Shown piece by piece: positions 47,539 to 57,355 of a stretch of 64,000 nt of DNA. The notes under the pieces are model-generated. The model was not told the origin of the DNA. It was given only the letters and a program-made list of their open reading frames with translations, and searched no databases. Source of the DNA: Vallitalea pronyensis. GTDB lineage: Bacteria; Bacillota; Clostridia; Lachnospirales; Vallitaleaceae. The translations under genes were made by a program, and so were the position numbers. Location: positions 1,755,001-1,819,000 of the forward strand of contig NZ_CP058649.1 in the NCBI RefSeq assembly GCF_018141445.1. Direction: 5' to 3'. The stretch's first letter is position 1. Each line of letters opens with the position of its first letter.

Positions 47539-49557
47539 ATGGATCATGCAACACAAGTTATGTTGGTGAGTATAGGAGCAGTTGTTGTCATCATTATAGG
47601 GTTATTGGCTTTATTCTCTAGGTTCTATCATAAGGTGGAACAAGGGAAAGTTATCGTAAGAAATGGTGTTGGCGGCCCCATCGTATCCTTTGGTGGTATT
47701 TTTGTCGTACCTATTATACACCGATACGAGATCATGGATATTTCAGTGAAACGTGTTGAAATAGCCAGGGAAGGTAAAGACGGTTTGATCTGTAAAGATA
47801 ATCTAAGAGCAGATATCAGGGTTGCATTCTTCGTTCGTGTCAATCAAACACGGGAAGATGTATTAAAAGTAGCTCAATTATTAGGCTGTCAGAAGGCATC
47901 GGACCGTACAACCTTAATGGAATTTTTTGACGCCAAATTTTCAGAAGCCCTAAAAACAGTGGGTAAGAAATTTGATTTTGTTCAGCTCTATACCGAAAGA
48001 GAAACCTTTAAAGAAGAGATTCTTCAGATTATCGGTACAGACCTCAATGGTTATGTGATGGATGATGCGGCCATTGATTATTTGGAGCAGACGGATGTTG
48101 CCCTACTTAATAGCAGCAATATATTAGATTCAGAGGGTATTAAGAAAATTACAGAATTGACCTCAGAACAGCGTATTCTAGCGAATCAAATAGAAAGAGA
48201 CAAGCAGAAAACCATTAAGAAACAAGATGTATCTGCCAGAGAAGCCATCCTTGAGCTTGAAAAACAAAATGCAGAAGCAGAAGCCAAGCAAAAAAGAGAA
48301 ATTGCCATTATCAATTCTCGAGAAACAGCAGAAGCAGAAAAAGTGGCTCAAGAAGAACGATTTAAGTCAGAGATGGCAAGGGTTAAAACCGATGAAGAAA
48401 TTGAAGTAGCAGAGCAGAATAAAGAGAGACAAGTTATCGTTGCATTAAAAGCCAAAGAAAGTACAGAAGCTGTTGAAACAGAAAGAGTGGATCGAAAAAG
48501 ATTACTGGAACGAACAGAAAAAGAAAAACTGGTTGAATTGGCTGTTATTGAAAAAGAGAAGAATCTAGAAGTGGAAAAGAAAAATATTCAAGGGGTTATC
48601 AGGGAAAGAGTAGCCGTAGAGAAAGACACTGTTGTTGAAGAAGAAAAAATAAAAGATACACGTGCCATTGCAGAGGCAGAGCGTTATAAAACAGTAGCCA
48701 TTAAAAAGGCAGAAGAACAAGCAGAAAAAGACCTTATTATTAAGGTGAAAACAGCAGATGCTTCCAAGCAAGCAGCAGAAAAAATAGCAGAGAAAACCGT
48801 CATTGATGCAGATGCTAAGTTGAAAGCGTCCCAAAAAGAAGCAGAATCCATCAAAGTGATTGTTGACGCTAAAGTGAAAGAAGAAGCAACAAGTGGAATC
48901 GCTCAGGCAAACGTTATCGAAGCAAAAGCGCTAGCACAAGCAAAAGGAGATACAGCTCGCGTTGAAGTAAAAGAAAAAGAAGGAACGGTAGAAGCAGATA
49001 TCTTAAAGAAAAAATACATGGCTGAAGCAGAAGGTATCAAAGAGAAAGCGACCAGCATGAAGGCATTAGATGAAGTGGGTAGAGGCCATGAGGAATTCAA
49101 ACTTAAACTTGAAAAAGAAAAAGAAATTGAATTGGCTAACATCAATATTCAGAAAGAGATTGCTGACTCACAAGCTTCTGTAATTCGTGAAGCCCTTAAA
49201 TCCGCTAAGATTGATATTGTTGGTGGGGAAACCATGTTCTTTGATAAGATTATCGGTTCTATTGCTCAAGGTAAATCCTATGACCGTCTAGTGGATAACA
49301 GTGACGTACTCACGGATATTAAAGAAACATTTATTACAGGTGACCCTGAGTACTTTAAGAAACAATTACAAGAGTTAATAGGCAGATTTAACATCACATC
49401 AGAAGATTTGAAAAACTTATCCATAGCTGGTGCAGTCAATAAAATGATGAAGCATGCTGATGGAGCAGATAAGACCATGTTAGGTAACCTATTAGAAACA
49501 GTGAATAAAGCAGGGGTTGCTAATTTACCAGCAAAAATGATGGATACACGTAAATGA
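47539..49557 (+). CDS. Flotillin-like SPFH/band-7 protein (YqiK type)
   Basis: 672 residues. One N-terminal membrane helix (~6-26) is followed by the SPFH domain (~30-200; VRNGVGGPIVSFGG, then DNLRADIRVAFFVRV). A very long Ala/Glu/Lys-rich coiled coil covers ~210-530 and a helical C-terminal tail follows. This matches YqiK more than the shorter FloA. AAGGAG lies 9 nt before ATG 47539; the GTG at 47530 lies within the site. Flotillins form large membrane-associated cages; this one is encoded between a YqiJ-like protein and a giant AAA ATPase. Confidence 0.93.
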   Translation: MDHATQVMLVSIGAVVVIIIGLLALFSRFYHKVEQGKVIVRNGVGGPIVSFGGIFVVPIIHRYEIMDISVKRVEIAREGKDGLICKDNLRADIRVAFFVRVNQTREDVLKVAQLLGCQKASDRTTLMEFFDAKFSEALKTVGKKFDFVQLYTERETFKEEILQIIGTDLNGYVMDDAAIDYLEQTDVALLNSSNILDSEGIKKITELTSEQRILANQIERDKQKTIKKQDVSAREAILELEKQNAEAEAKQKREIAIINSRETAEAEKVAQEERFKSEMARVKTDEEIEVAEQNKERQVIVALKAKESTEAVETERVDRKRLLERTEKEKLVELAVIEKEKNLEVEKKNIQGVIRERVAVEKDTVVEEEKIKDTRAIAEAERYKTVAIKKAEEQAEKDLIIKVKTADASKQAAEKIAEKTVIDADAKLKASQKEAESIKVIVDAKVKEEATSGIAQANVIEAKALAQAKGDTARVEVKEKEGTVEADILKKKYMAEAEGIKEKATSMKALDEVGRGHEEFKLKLEKEKEIELANINIQKEIADSQASVIREALKSAKIDIVGGETMFFDKIIGSIAQGKSYDRLVDNSDVLTDIKETFITGDPEYFKKQLQELIGRFNITSEDLKNLSIAGAVNKMMKHADGADKTMLGNLLETVNKAGVANLPAKMMDTRK

Positions 49558-49568
49558 GGTAGATAATA

Positions 49569-52500
49569 TTGGATGTTAGAGATGATAAAGGGTTAAACAC
49601 AAAAAATAAGAATAAAGCCATGGAAAATGGCACATATGAAGTAATTAAAAATCGTCTTGTAAAACATGGTAATGACTTGAAGGCACGTACTGAAAAGCTG
49701 AACGCTGTGAGAAAAGAAGTCTTTGGTTCAATTGATACCAAGCTTCTTGGCAGTGAACGTATGATCACTGAGCACAATTGTATACCCAGAGATATGGCAC
49801 CAGTAGATGACTCTTTCATCTTTGGGTACAATGTGCACATGGGTCTGAAATCCAAGGTTGAACTGAGTGACGTATTTTCTATCTATCATTATAAGGATCA
49901 TGCTTTTCAAAAGCAGGCACTTCATCTCATTAATGACGAGCAGTTCTTAAAAGATTTTGATGAGCTGTATAAGTATTATAAGCACACCTTTTTTGCAAAG
50001 TTTACCATAACGGAACCTTACTTTTATATGATTTTTCAAACAGGCAAGCATGCTACGGATATTAAAGTTTTTAAGTGGTTGATTGAAGGCGGTAAGCTTA
50101 CCTATGTGGATTGCCGAAGTGAACATGAAGTGAAGTTCACAGATAAGAATGCCTTTGATTTTGTGAAAGTTACACGTGATGATCAACGCAGTGGTGTCCA
50201 TCCCCATGTATCCATTCTGGATAAGGTCTTTGTTGAAACCATAGGTGGCGACTTGACCATTAAGGTTGAGGATAATACCGCTGTAGGTAAGGGAATCTAT
50301 TCAGAAGATGTGGAAGATAAAGACCAGAACCTTGATGATGCAGATATAGCTTATGTGGACCTGGGTCAGATTATCATTTTAAAGATTCGGCCCTACAAAG
50401 AAAACCATGACCGATATTTTATTTTTAACGACAAATTAAAGCGTGTTGTACGCATTGATTCCATTAAAGATACATGCAGACTTCTACCAGGTAACCATGG
50501 ACTTATTTTCCCAAAAGGCTATTACCTGCAAAATGGCGAATATAAAATATTCGATGTACCTGCTGAAAACTGTGTTTTTGATCAAGTAATCAGTTCATCG
50601 AATGGTGAAGATTATCAATACATCTTCTATAACATGGATAGTGGCATTTACCTGATCTATTCGTACAATATCATTGAGCAAACCATTGATACACCCATTG
50701 TTTGCAGCGGTTACTCCCATTTCAATAATGGTGAAATGATCGTGTTCAAGCATGAAGATGAACCACGAAAAAATCATATGATTCAGATATGGCAAACACC
50801 TTATGTGGGCAAGAACTATGTCAGTGCAGGTGACAACGATTCCATCTTATTTAAAATTGGTAATAAGGATATCGTCAACTGTATGGCGGATTGTAAGGTG
50901 GTATACAAACTCATTCAAAAAGGTGAAGGTTATCAGAGTATCTATGTGGACATCGTAAAAGAAGCTGAACAAATAATGGATGCGTATTTTTGGCTAGATA
51001 AAGCAGAAACCTATAACTTAAAAGAAGTCCTTCAAAACATCAAAGAGTCCTCTGCTTTTGCTATTGGTGAATTTGAAAAAGTGACCCGTATTAAGAATGC
51101 CACCAAAAAGCAGATAACGGATGTATCAGGCACAGCGGAAGAACTCTTAAAAAAATTGGAGTATGGTACCTTTGACACGGTGGATGAATATGTGCGGGTA
51201 TTAGCGGATATACGAAACCTCCGTGGTAAGATTGTATCCTTAAGGGATCTAAGATACACAGACCTGGCCATTGTTGATTCATTAGACAGCCGCGTAAAAG
51301 AAAAAAATGAAGATTTCTCTAAAAAATGTGTGACGTTTTTAATCGAACCAGAAGGTCTTAAGCCTTACGCTGATAAAGTGCAGGAGCTGCAAGATACCAT
51401 CCAGAAAGTGAATAAATCAAAAGAAGGTAAAGAATTGGCTGAGAAAATGGATAACACATCTGCTGATTTAGAACTTCTAATTGATATTGTGGGTAACTTT
51501 AAAATAGAAGACCCTACCATGACAACGGCTATCATTGAAAAAATTTCCTCTTTATTCTCCCTATTGAATAACGCTAAGGCAAGGTTAAAAGCAAGGGTAG
51601 AAGAATTCACAAAGAGCGAAATGACCACACAGTTTAATTCACAAATGAAACTGCTCAGTCAAGCGGTTGTCAATTACCTCGATGTCTCAGACACCGTAGA
51701 AAAATGTGACCAATATCTGAATAAGGTTATGGTACAGATACAGGAACTTGAAGGCAAGTTTGCTGAATTTGATGATTATGTCTTACAGCTTACTGAAAAA
51801 AGAGAAGAGCTTTATAATGCTTTTGAAAGTAAAAAACAAGCCCTACTTGATAAGTTAAATAAGCGTATGACTGCTTTATTTAATTCATCTGAACGTATTA
51901 TGAGTGGTATAACCAACAGGCTAACGAGCTTTGATTCCGTAGAAGCCATTAACGGTTACCTTGCAACAGATATCATGGCTGAGAAGGTTAGGGATGTGAT
52001 CTCTAAGCTAAGAGAGCTAGGCGACACGGTTAAAGCAGATGAAATCAGCTCCAGGTTAAAACGGCTAAGAGAAGACGCCATCCGACAGTTAAAGGACAAG
52101 CAAGAGCTGTATGTAAGTGGTGAGAATGTCATCAAATTAGGTCAACATCACTTCTCGGTGAATACAAAAGCCATTGATTTATCCATTGTACAAAAAGACG
52201 ATGGCTTGTATTACCATATAACAGGAACAGATTTCTGGGATAAGGTGGTTCATGAAGATATAGACAACTATCAGCACGTTTTTTCACAGAGTGTGGTATC
52301 GGAGAACAGGGATGTGTATCGAGCTGAGTACCTAGCGTATCTGGTTTTTGAAGGAGCACGCCAGCTCGAGCTTGAAAGCTTAGATGTCTTATATGGCAGG
52401 ACTGAAACGCAATTAGTTGAAGTCATTCAGAAGTTCATGGAACCTCGCTATCAAGAGGGATACACCAAAGGGGTACATGACCAAGATGGAGCCAAGATAT

Positions 52501-54530
52501 TAAAGGCATTACTTGATCTCCACCAGAATATTGATTTATTGACCTATAGTAATGAAGCCAGAGCTTTAGCCCGATTATTCTGGCATCATTTAGCAGATAA
52601 AGATACGAAGGATTTACTCATGCTTCGGTTAAAAGAACTGGCTAAGGTAGGTCTGTACTTTAAGGCATCACCTAATCTACAGAGCTATGTACCTTACATC
52701 ATTGAGAAGCTTCAAGGATGTTATCAGGATGTTACTTTTTTTGATAACCAATATATCCCTGCTGCTGCGGAATACCTTTGCATGGAGATTATGCAAGGTG
52801 AAGATTTTATTGTCAGCAGGGAAGCTAAAAAGGTGTATGAAGGCTTTATAGGTTATTTGCAGGATAAAGACGCTCAGGATACATTCGCGCTATCTATAAA
52901 AAACAGTCATGAAGATGCTGAAGGGCTTTTTTACTTGATGAAAGAATGGATAAATGCTTATCGATTGGATATAACAGGTCATAAACCTCAAGATTCAGAG
53001 GATGCTATTGGGACAATCAACGTTTTTGAAGCTTTAGATGAAGAAGAACTACCGGGTATATTGGATGAAGTCATTGTGCTATTAATCGAAAATAAGGCCG
53101 GTTCAGGCAGAGTGATGAGTGTTGATGCCAAAACAACCATTAAGGGATTGGTAGGTACCCATGGCGTTATTGATGGTGGCACCTATACATTAGCCTATAC
53201 CAAATTCATGTATAAACTAAAGCATTATCGTGAAGTGATTGTTCAGGATTATACCACTTTCCAAGAGATGAAGAAAATGCTTATTAAACAGATGGGGGAT
53301 GCTCTTCATCTGGATGATTTTAAACCCAAGGTATTGTCGTCATTTGTTCGGAATAAGCTCATAGATAAAGTTTACCTGCCATTAGTTGGCGATAATCTTG
53401 CGAAACAAATTGGTGTGGTAAGTGAGGACAAACGTACCGATTTGATGGGGATGTTGTTACTGGTTTCACCACCAGGTTATGGTAAAACCACGTTAATGGA
53501 GTATATTGCCAGCAGACTGGGTATCATTCTCGTGAAAGTGAACGGTCCTTCTCTAGGGAATGAAGTCACATCTTTAGACCCAGCTAAGGCCAATAACACC
53601 AGTGCCCGTGATGAATTAAAGAAGCTTAATCTGGCCCTTAAGATGGGTAACAATGTGATGATCTATGTGGATGATATTCAGCACTGTCACCCAGAATTCT
53701 TACAGAAATTCATCTCCTTATGTGATGGTCAGCGTAAGATTGAAGGGGTCTATAACGGTATCGGACAGACGTATGACTTAAGAGGCAAGAAGGTTGCTGT
53801 TGTCATGGCAGGTAACCCCTATACAGAAAGTGGCGAAAAGTTCAAGATACCCGATATGCTTTCCAACCGGGCTGATGTCTATAATCTAGGAGATATGCTC
53901 AGGGAGAATGAAGAAGCTTTCAAACTGAGCTATATTGAGAACAGCTTAACCTCTAATCCTGTACTCAGTAAATTAGCTGGCAGAAGTCAAAAGGATCTCT
54001 ACGGTCTTATTGACATGGCTAATGGGGCGGAGAGAGAAAGTGTTAACTTAGAAGGCACCTATTCCATGGACGAGCTTAGTGAATACATTGCTGTCATTGA
54101 GAAGCTATTCGTCATAAGGGATGTGGTATTAAAAGTCAACATGGAATACATCTATTCCGCAGCTCAAGCAGACGCCTATCGTAATGAACCACCTTTTAAA
54201 CTACAAGGTTCTTATCGAAACATGAATAAGATTGCAGAAAAGATTGTTGCCATCATGAATGAAGAAGAATTGTCCCAACGGGTACTAGCAAGCTATGAAA
54301 ACGACTCTCAAACACTGACAACTGGAGCAGAAGCCAATATGCTTAAGTGGAAAGAAATTGTGGGTTGCATCGATTGCGATGAACAAAAGCGATGGGATGA
54401 TATCAAGAAGATATTTGTGAAAAACAAGCTGGTAAAAGGTGATGATAAGATGGGTCAAGCAGTGATGGTGTTAAGTGATTTGACCGAGAATTTAGAGATG
54501 ATTAAGGATATATTGGCAAAAGGTAAATAG
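49569..54530 (+). CDS. Giant AAA ATPase partnered with flotillin (DUF3686-like N-terminal region)
   Basis: 1653 residues, one of the largest in the window. The N-terminal ~500 residues are mixed alpha/beta with repeated strands and resemble the region named DUF3686 in proteins annotated as DNA-repair ATPases, an annotation with little experimental support. Residues ~500-860 are mostly helical, probably coiled coil. The C-terminal AAA domain has Walker A PPGYGKTT with K1306, Walker B VMIYVDD with D1368/D1369, and sensor Asn in VVMAGNPY. The start is a TTG with GAGGT 8 nt upstream, directly after the flotillin stop. No membrane helix or nuclease motif was seen. It probably remodels flotillin assemblies or their cargo. 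Confidence 0.88.
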   Translation: MDVRDDKGLNTKNKNKAMENGTYEVIKNRLVKHGNDLKARTEKLNAVRKEVFGSIDTKLLGSERMITEHNCIPRDMAPVDDSFIFGYNVHMGLKSKVELSDVFSIYHYKDHAFQKQALHLINDEQFLKDFDELYKYYKHTFFAKFTITEPYFYMIFQTGKHATDIKVFKWLIEGGKLTYVDCRSEHEVKFTDKNAFDFVKVTRDDQRSGVHPHVSILDKVFVETIGGDLTIKVEDNTAVGKGIYSEDVEDKDQNLDDADIAYVDLGQIIILKIRPYKENHDRYFIFNDKLKRVVRIDSIKDTCRLLPGNHGLIFPKGYYLQNGEYKIFDVPAENCVFDQVISSSNGEDYQYIFYNMDSGIYLIYSYNIIEQTIDTPIVCSGYSHFNNGEMIVFKHEDEPRKNHMIQIWQTPYVGKNYVSAGDNDSILFKIGNKDIVNCMADCKVVYKLIQKGEGYQSIYVDIVKEAEQIMDAYFWLDKAETYNLKEVLQNIKESSAFAIGEFEKVTRIKNATKKQITDVSGTAEELLKKLEYGTFDTVDEYVRVLADIRNLRGKIVSLRDLRYTDLAIVDSLDSRVKEKNEDFSKKCVTFLIEPEGLKPYADKVQELQDTIQKVNKSKEGKELAEKMDNTSADLELLIDIVGNFKIEDPTMTTAIIEKISSLFSLLNNAKARLKARVEEFTKSEMTTQFNSQMKLLSQAVVNYLDVSDTVEKCDQYLNKVMVQIQELEGKFAEFDDYVLQLTEKREELYNAFESKKQALLDKLNKRMTALFNSSERIMSGITNRLTSFDSVEAINGYLATDIMAEKVRDVISKLRELGDTVKADEISSRLKRLREDAIRQLKDKQELYVSGENVIKLGQHHFSVNTKAIDLSIVQKDDGLYYHITGTDFWDKVVHEDIDNYQHVFSQSVVSENRDVYRAEYLAYLVFEGARQLELESLDVLYGRTETQLVEVIQKFMEPRYQEGYTKGVHDQDGAKILKALLDLHQNIDLLTYSNEARALARLFWHHLADKDTKDLLMLRLKELAKVGLYFKASPNLQSYVPYIIEKLQGCYQDVTFFDNQYIPAAAEYLCMEIMQGEDFIVSREAKKVYEGFIGYLQDKDAQDTFALSIKNSHEDAEGLFYLMKEWINAYRLDITGHKPQDSEDAIGTINVFEALDEEELPGILDEVIVLLIENKAGSGRVMSVDAKTTIKGLVGTHGVIDGGTYTLAYTKFMYKLKHYREVIVQDYTTFQEMKKMLIKQMGDALHLDDFKPKVLSSFVRNKLIDKVYLPLVGDNLAKQIGVVSEDKRTDLMGMLLLVSPPGYGKTTLMEYIASRLGIILVKVNGPSLGNEVTSLDPAKANNTSARDELKKLNLALKMGNNVMIYVDDIQHCHPEFLQKFISLCDGQRKIEGVYNGIGQTYDLRGKKVAVVMAGNPYTESGEKFKIPDMLSNRADVYNLGDMLRENEEAFKLSYIENSLTSNPVLSKLAGRSQKDLYGLIDMANGAERESVNLEGTYSMDELSEYIAVIEKLFVIRDVVLKVNMEYIYSAAQADAYRNEPPFKLQGSYRNMNKIAEKIVAIMNEEELSQRVLASYENDSQTLTTGAEANMLKWKEIVGCIDCDEQKRWDDIKKIFVKNKLVKGDDKMGQAVMVLSDLTENLEMIKDILAKGK

Positions 54531-54553
54531 AGGATTTTATGCATTTAATTGTT

Positions 54554-54590
54554 TGCTATACTGGGAAATGTTTTTCCAGTATAGCATTTG
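54554..54590 (+). terminator. Terminator of the flotillin-ATPase cassette
   Basis: A perfect 11-bp stem, TGCTATACTGG with its complement, is extended by further GAAA/TTTC pairing and followed by a short T-rich stretch. Confidence 0.75.
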
Positions 54591-54679
54591 ATTATTGAGC
54601 GTTTTTTAGAGTGGATGACCGTGAAGGTATTCATGATAATGGCGAAAGACAAAATTGATGGACATAAAAGGAGTCAATT

Positions 54680-55951
54680 ATGCGAATAGGACAATTTTCA
54701 AAAATATGTCATGTAACAGTAGATACTGTCAGGCATTATATGGATACAGGATTGATACTACCTGTAAAAGATGGCGGGTATTATCATTTTGATAGGGACT
54801 GTTATTTGGACATGCAAATCGTTTTAGAATTGAAAGAATTAGGATTTTCATTACAGGAAATTCGATCATTTCAATTCTATAAACGTTTATGTCGTTTAAA
54901 ACCAATGCAAAAAGAGCAATTTTATAATGACTTGATTATGAATAAAATGAACGAAACTGAAAAGAAAATCATTCAATTAAAAACAGCACACCAGAAGCTA
55001 GAGTATAAATTAAGAGAGATTAATGCAAGTACAACAAGTAATCAGCGAGTAATAGGTCTGCCTATCAGCACAATGCATCTACTTGCATGTCCTTTATGTA
55101 AAAGTAATTTATCGCCAAATAGCATAGAAATAATTGACAATAACATGATAACTGGGAATCTAGAATGCAACAGCTGTGAGGAATCTCTAGAGATACAAAA
55201 TGGCATTGTCATCACGTATCAGAAATCATCTTTGCTAAATTCAATGACAGATGTAAATTATAAATTTCTGTTTGCTGAGTATGTGAAACAGATACCAGCA
55301 GAATACTTTGAAAGAATATATCAAGGTTTTGAATGGTGCAAGAGTCAAATTAACTTTGATAACATGAAAGGTAAAACCATCTTAGAGTTAGGAAGTGGAG
55401 CAGGTATTTTTTTAAGAGCGATATACGATTTAATACCTGAGGATACAACCTATATTTGTGTGGATTATAATAATGAGTTGAATATCGTACTAAAAGAAAT
55501 CATTGAACACGATGATGTTAAAAAGAAATTACTTTTTATAAGCTCTGAGTTTCATGATATACCATTGAAAGAAAAATCCATCGATTATATCATTGATATT
55601 GTAGGTACATCCAATTTTATGTTTGATGCAAAAAAAGAGTACCAAGATAATTTTTTACTGAGTGATCTAAAGTATCTGCTTAAGGATGATGTGACCATTA
55701 TTGGCAACTATCTAATATTTGAAAAATACGCTAAAGCTCATCCTGTCATTCCACCAGATTGTAGACACAAATATACAATAAAGTATATTACCAATCAGTT
55801 ATCTGAATTAGGGTTCGAAATGATAGCTTCGTACAATTCAGACTTGTTGCCTCCGGCTGAAAAGTATGGAAAGTATGAGGATTTCTTTATAGAAGGAGAT
55901 AAAGTCTTTGCACATAGCTTAATAGGTAAAAAAACACCATCTGCTATTTAA
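54680..55951 (+). CDS. MerR regulator fused to zinc module and SAM methyltransferase
   Basis: 423 residues in three parts. Residues 1-70 are a MerR winged-helix domain (IGQFSKICHVTVDTVRHY). Residues ~75-115 form a coiled coil, as in MerR dimers. C137, C140, C163 and C166 (CPLC...CNSC) form a putative zinc ribbon like the N terminus of the rRNA methyltransferase RlmA. Residues ~225-410 are a class I methyltransferase with SAM motif ELGSGAG at 236-242. AAAGGAG precedes ATG. The fused enzyme could be an antibiotic- or stress-sensing methyltransferase that regulates its own gene, but the substrate is unknown. The region is more AT-rich than its neighbours, which may point to transfer. Confidence 0.88.
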   Translation: MRIGQFSKICHVTVDTVRHYMDTGLILPVKDGGYYHFDRDCYLDMQIVLELKELGFSLQEIRSFQFYKRLCRLKPMQKEQFYNDLIMNKMNETEKKIIQLKTAHQKLEYKLREINASTTSNQRVIGLPISTMHLLACPLCKSNLSPNSIEIIDNNMITGNLECNSCEESLEIQNGIVITYQKSSLLNSMTDVNYKFLFAEYVKQIPAEYFERIYQGFEWCKSQINFDNMKGKTILELGSGAGIFLRAIYDLIPEDTTYICVDYNNELNIVLKEIIEHDDVKKKLLFISSEFHDIPLKEKSIDYIIDIVGTSNFMFDAKKEYQDNFLLSDLKYLLKDDVTIIGNYLIFEKYAKAHPVIPPDCRHKYTIKYITNQLSELGFEMIASYNSDLLPPAEKYGKYEDFFIEGDKVFAHSLIGKKTPSAI

Positions 55952-55980
55952 TGATCTTATCATTAAATCAAAAGATGGTG
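55930..55980 (-). terminator. Terminator of the CPBP protease gene (minus strand)
   Basis: A nested inverted repeat pairs CACCATCT with AGATGGTG and ATTTAATGAT with ATCATTAAAT. On the minus strand it is followed by seven T. It overlaps the 3' end of the convergent MerR-fusion gene and may also act on that strand. Confidence 0.7.
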
Positions 55981-56023
55981 GAATTCACTTCTTGTATGAT
56001 GGAATGTGAAAGTCTAAAGTATG

Positions 56024-56923
56024 TTAATGCCTCTTGTCGTTGGTGGTATTCATATACGTTTCATTGAACTTAAACCCTACACTATTTTTATTATTTCTAA
56101 CTAAGAATATAACGAATGCACATAATAGTACGACTATCGTTGTAACAAATCCACCTTCTGGTCCGAAAGCTCCTCCATTAAAAAGATTTTCTTTTAATAG
56201 TCTCGTTGATAGTATACTGGGCGTATCAGTGCCACTTACTGAAAATCCTAAAATGCTACCTTGAAAGAAGTTCCATGTTATGTGAAAGCCAATGGGCATC
56301 CATAGATTACCCCTTACCCAAAACATGTAAGATAAAAGAATACCAACTAATGAGATATTAATAAATGATAGTAATGTTATATTAGGGTTAAGTGCATGCA
56401 GTATTGAAAATAATAAATTTGGTACTAAGAAAATGATTAAAACACTTGATTTTCTTAAAATACTCATTAAATACCCTCTTGAAAAAAGTTCTTCTGTGAA
56501 ACCAACAAAACACATACTAGCTAGATTCCAAAGCATTAACCAACTAAAATTTAAATCACGAATAGTATGATTAAGCTTAAGCTGGTTTGTCATGATAAGG
56601 ATAAAAAATACTAACAAAATTGCCCCTGCTCCAAACAATAAGCCCTTAATGAGTTCCATAGCGTAAGTATTTATTTTTGGTAAACCCAATCCTTTTAAAT
56701 CTTTTTTATCAAGCAACTTCCACAAAAGAACAACAACACATATAGTAACAATTTTTTGAAAGATAAAGAGAATATGCGTCATTATATCATTTTCTGTAAC
56801 ATCTCCAATAAGTAATGTAAAGATTAAACTTACAACTAAAGAACCAATAATTGAACCAGCTAATAACATCACTATTTTCCATCCAACACGTACATCATTG
56901 TTTTCATTTTTAAAAATTTTCAT
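56024..56923 (-). CDS. CPBP-family intramembrane glutamic protease
   Basis: 299 residues and about eight membrane helices. The family motifs are E144-E145-x3-R149 (EELFSRG), H176 (ILHALNP) and H214 with N218 (HITWNF). Members are related to Rce1 and include bacteriocin self-immunity proteins. GGAGGT stands 4 nt before ATG 56923; the longer frame to 57016 adds unlikely leader sequence. It stands alone, convergent with the MerR fusion and divergent from the GyrI-like remnant. Confidence 0.9.
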   Translation of the reverse strand: MKIFKNENNDVRVGWKIVMLLAGSIIGSLVVSLIFTLLIGDVTENDIMTHILFIFQKIVTICVVVLLWKLLDKKDLKGLGLPKINTYAMELIKGLLFGAGAILLVFFILIMTNQLKLNHTIRDLNFSWLMLWNLASMCFVGFTEELFSRGYLMSILRKSSVLIIFLVPNLLFSILHALNPNITLLSFINISLVGILLSYMFWVRGNLWMPIGFHITWNFFQGSILGFSVSGTDTPSILSTRLLKENLFNGGAFGPEGGFVTTIVVLLCAFVIFLVRNNKNSVGFKFNETYMNTTNDKRH

Positions 56924-57007
56924 AAGAACCTCCAACATAAAATTATTATAAGATACCAGATGCCATAGTGAGTATAGAACATGGTGTAAACCCCACGTCA
57001 ACAATGA

Positions 57008-57187
57008 ATTAATCAAAAAACCGTTATAACTGTTTTAGTGAACACATGGGACAGGATCTTAGAGGAATTTTTACCCAATAGTAATTACGTAAAACAGAAT
57101 CTGCCAACCAATGAGAAATATATGGTTTGGGATGAACAAAAAGATTATGGTAGGGTTGAGATTCAGATACCTGTTAAGCAAAAATAA
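57008..57187 (+). pseudogene. Remnant of a GyrI-like effector-binding protein
   Basis: An open frame of about 59 residues without a start codon or ribosome site ends in TAA. It reads TWDRILEEFLPNSNY, then YMVWDEQKDYGRVEIQIPVKQK-like sequence with the last strand VEIQIPVK. This matches the C terminus of GyrI-like/AraC effector-binding domains. The N-terminal part is missing, and the CPBP gene is divergent directly upstream, so a deletion or insertion probably removed it. Confidence 0.7.
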
Positions 57188-57257
57188 TAGATGTATAACG
57201 ATAAAAAAGGGTTCTGCCTTATGGTTTATGCATGATATTTATTGAAAAAGTGTTAGA

Positions 57258-57327
57258 AGTATAATGGATTACAGACGTTAGCAGTATAACGGATTCTCTT
57301 GCTGTGTTAAGCAAAATCTGTTATACT
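57258..57327 (+). promoter_or_regulatory. Three copies of a 13-bp operator motif in the MarR promoter
   Basis: AGTATAATGGATT (57258-57270) and AGTATAACGGATT (57283-57295) are direct repeats 25 bp apart within a 20-bp near repeat. An inverted copy, AATCTGTTATACT (57315-57327), overlaps the -10 box. This is a likely autoregulatory operator set. Confidence 0.7.
57299..57327 (+). promoter_or_regulatory. Sigma-A promoter for the MarR gene
   Basis: TTGCTG, a 17-nt spacer and TATACT lie 29 bp before ATG 57356. The -10 is inside the inverted operator copy. Confidence 0.7.
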
Positions 57328-57355
57328 GATAAAAAATCCTGAAGTGAGGTTCATT

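Noticed and set aside
48565..49145. Minus-strand open frames inside the flotillin gene
   Set aside because: They mirror the Lys/Glu/Ala-rich coiled coil and give Phe/Ser-rich low-complexity sequences with no ribosome site.
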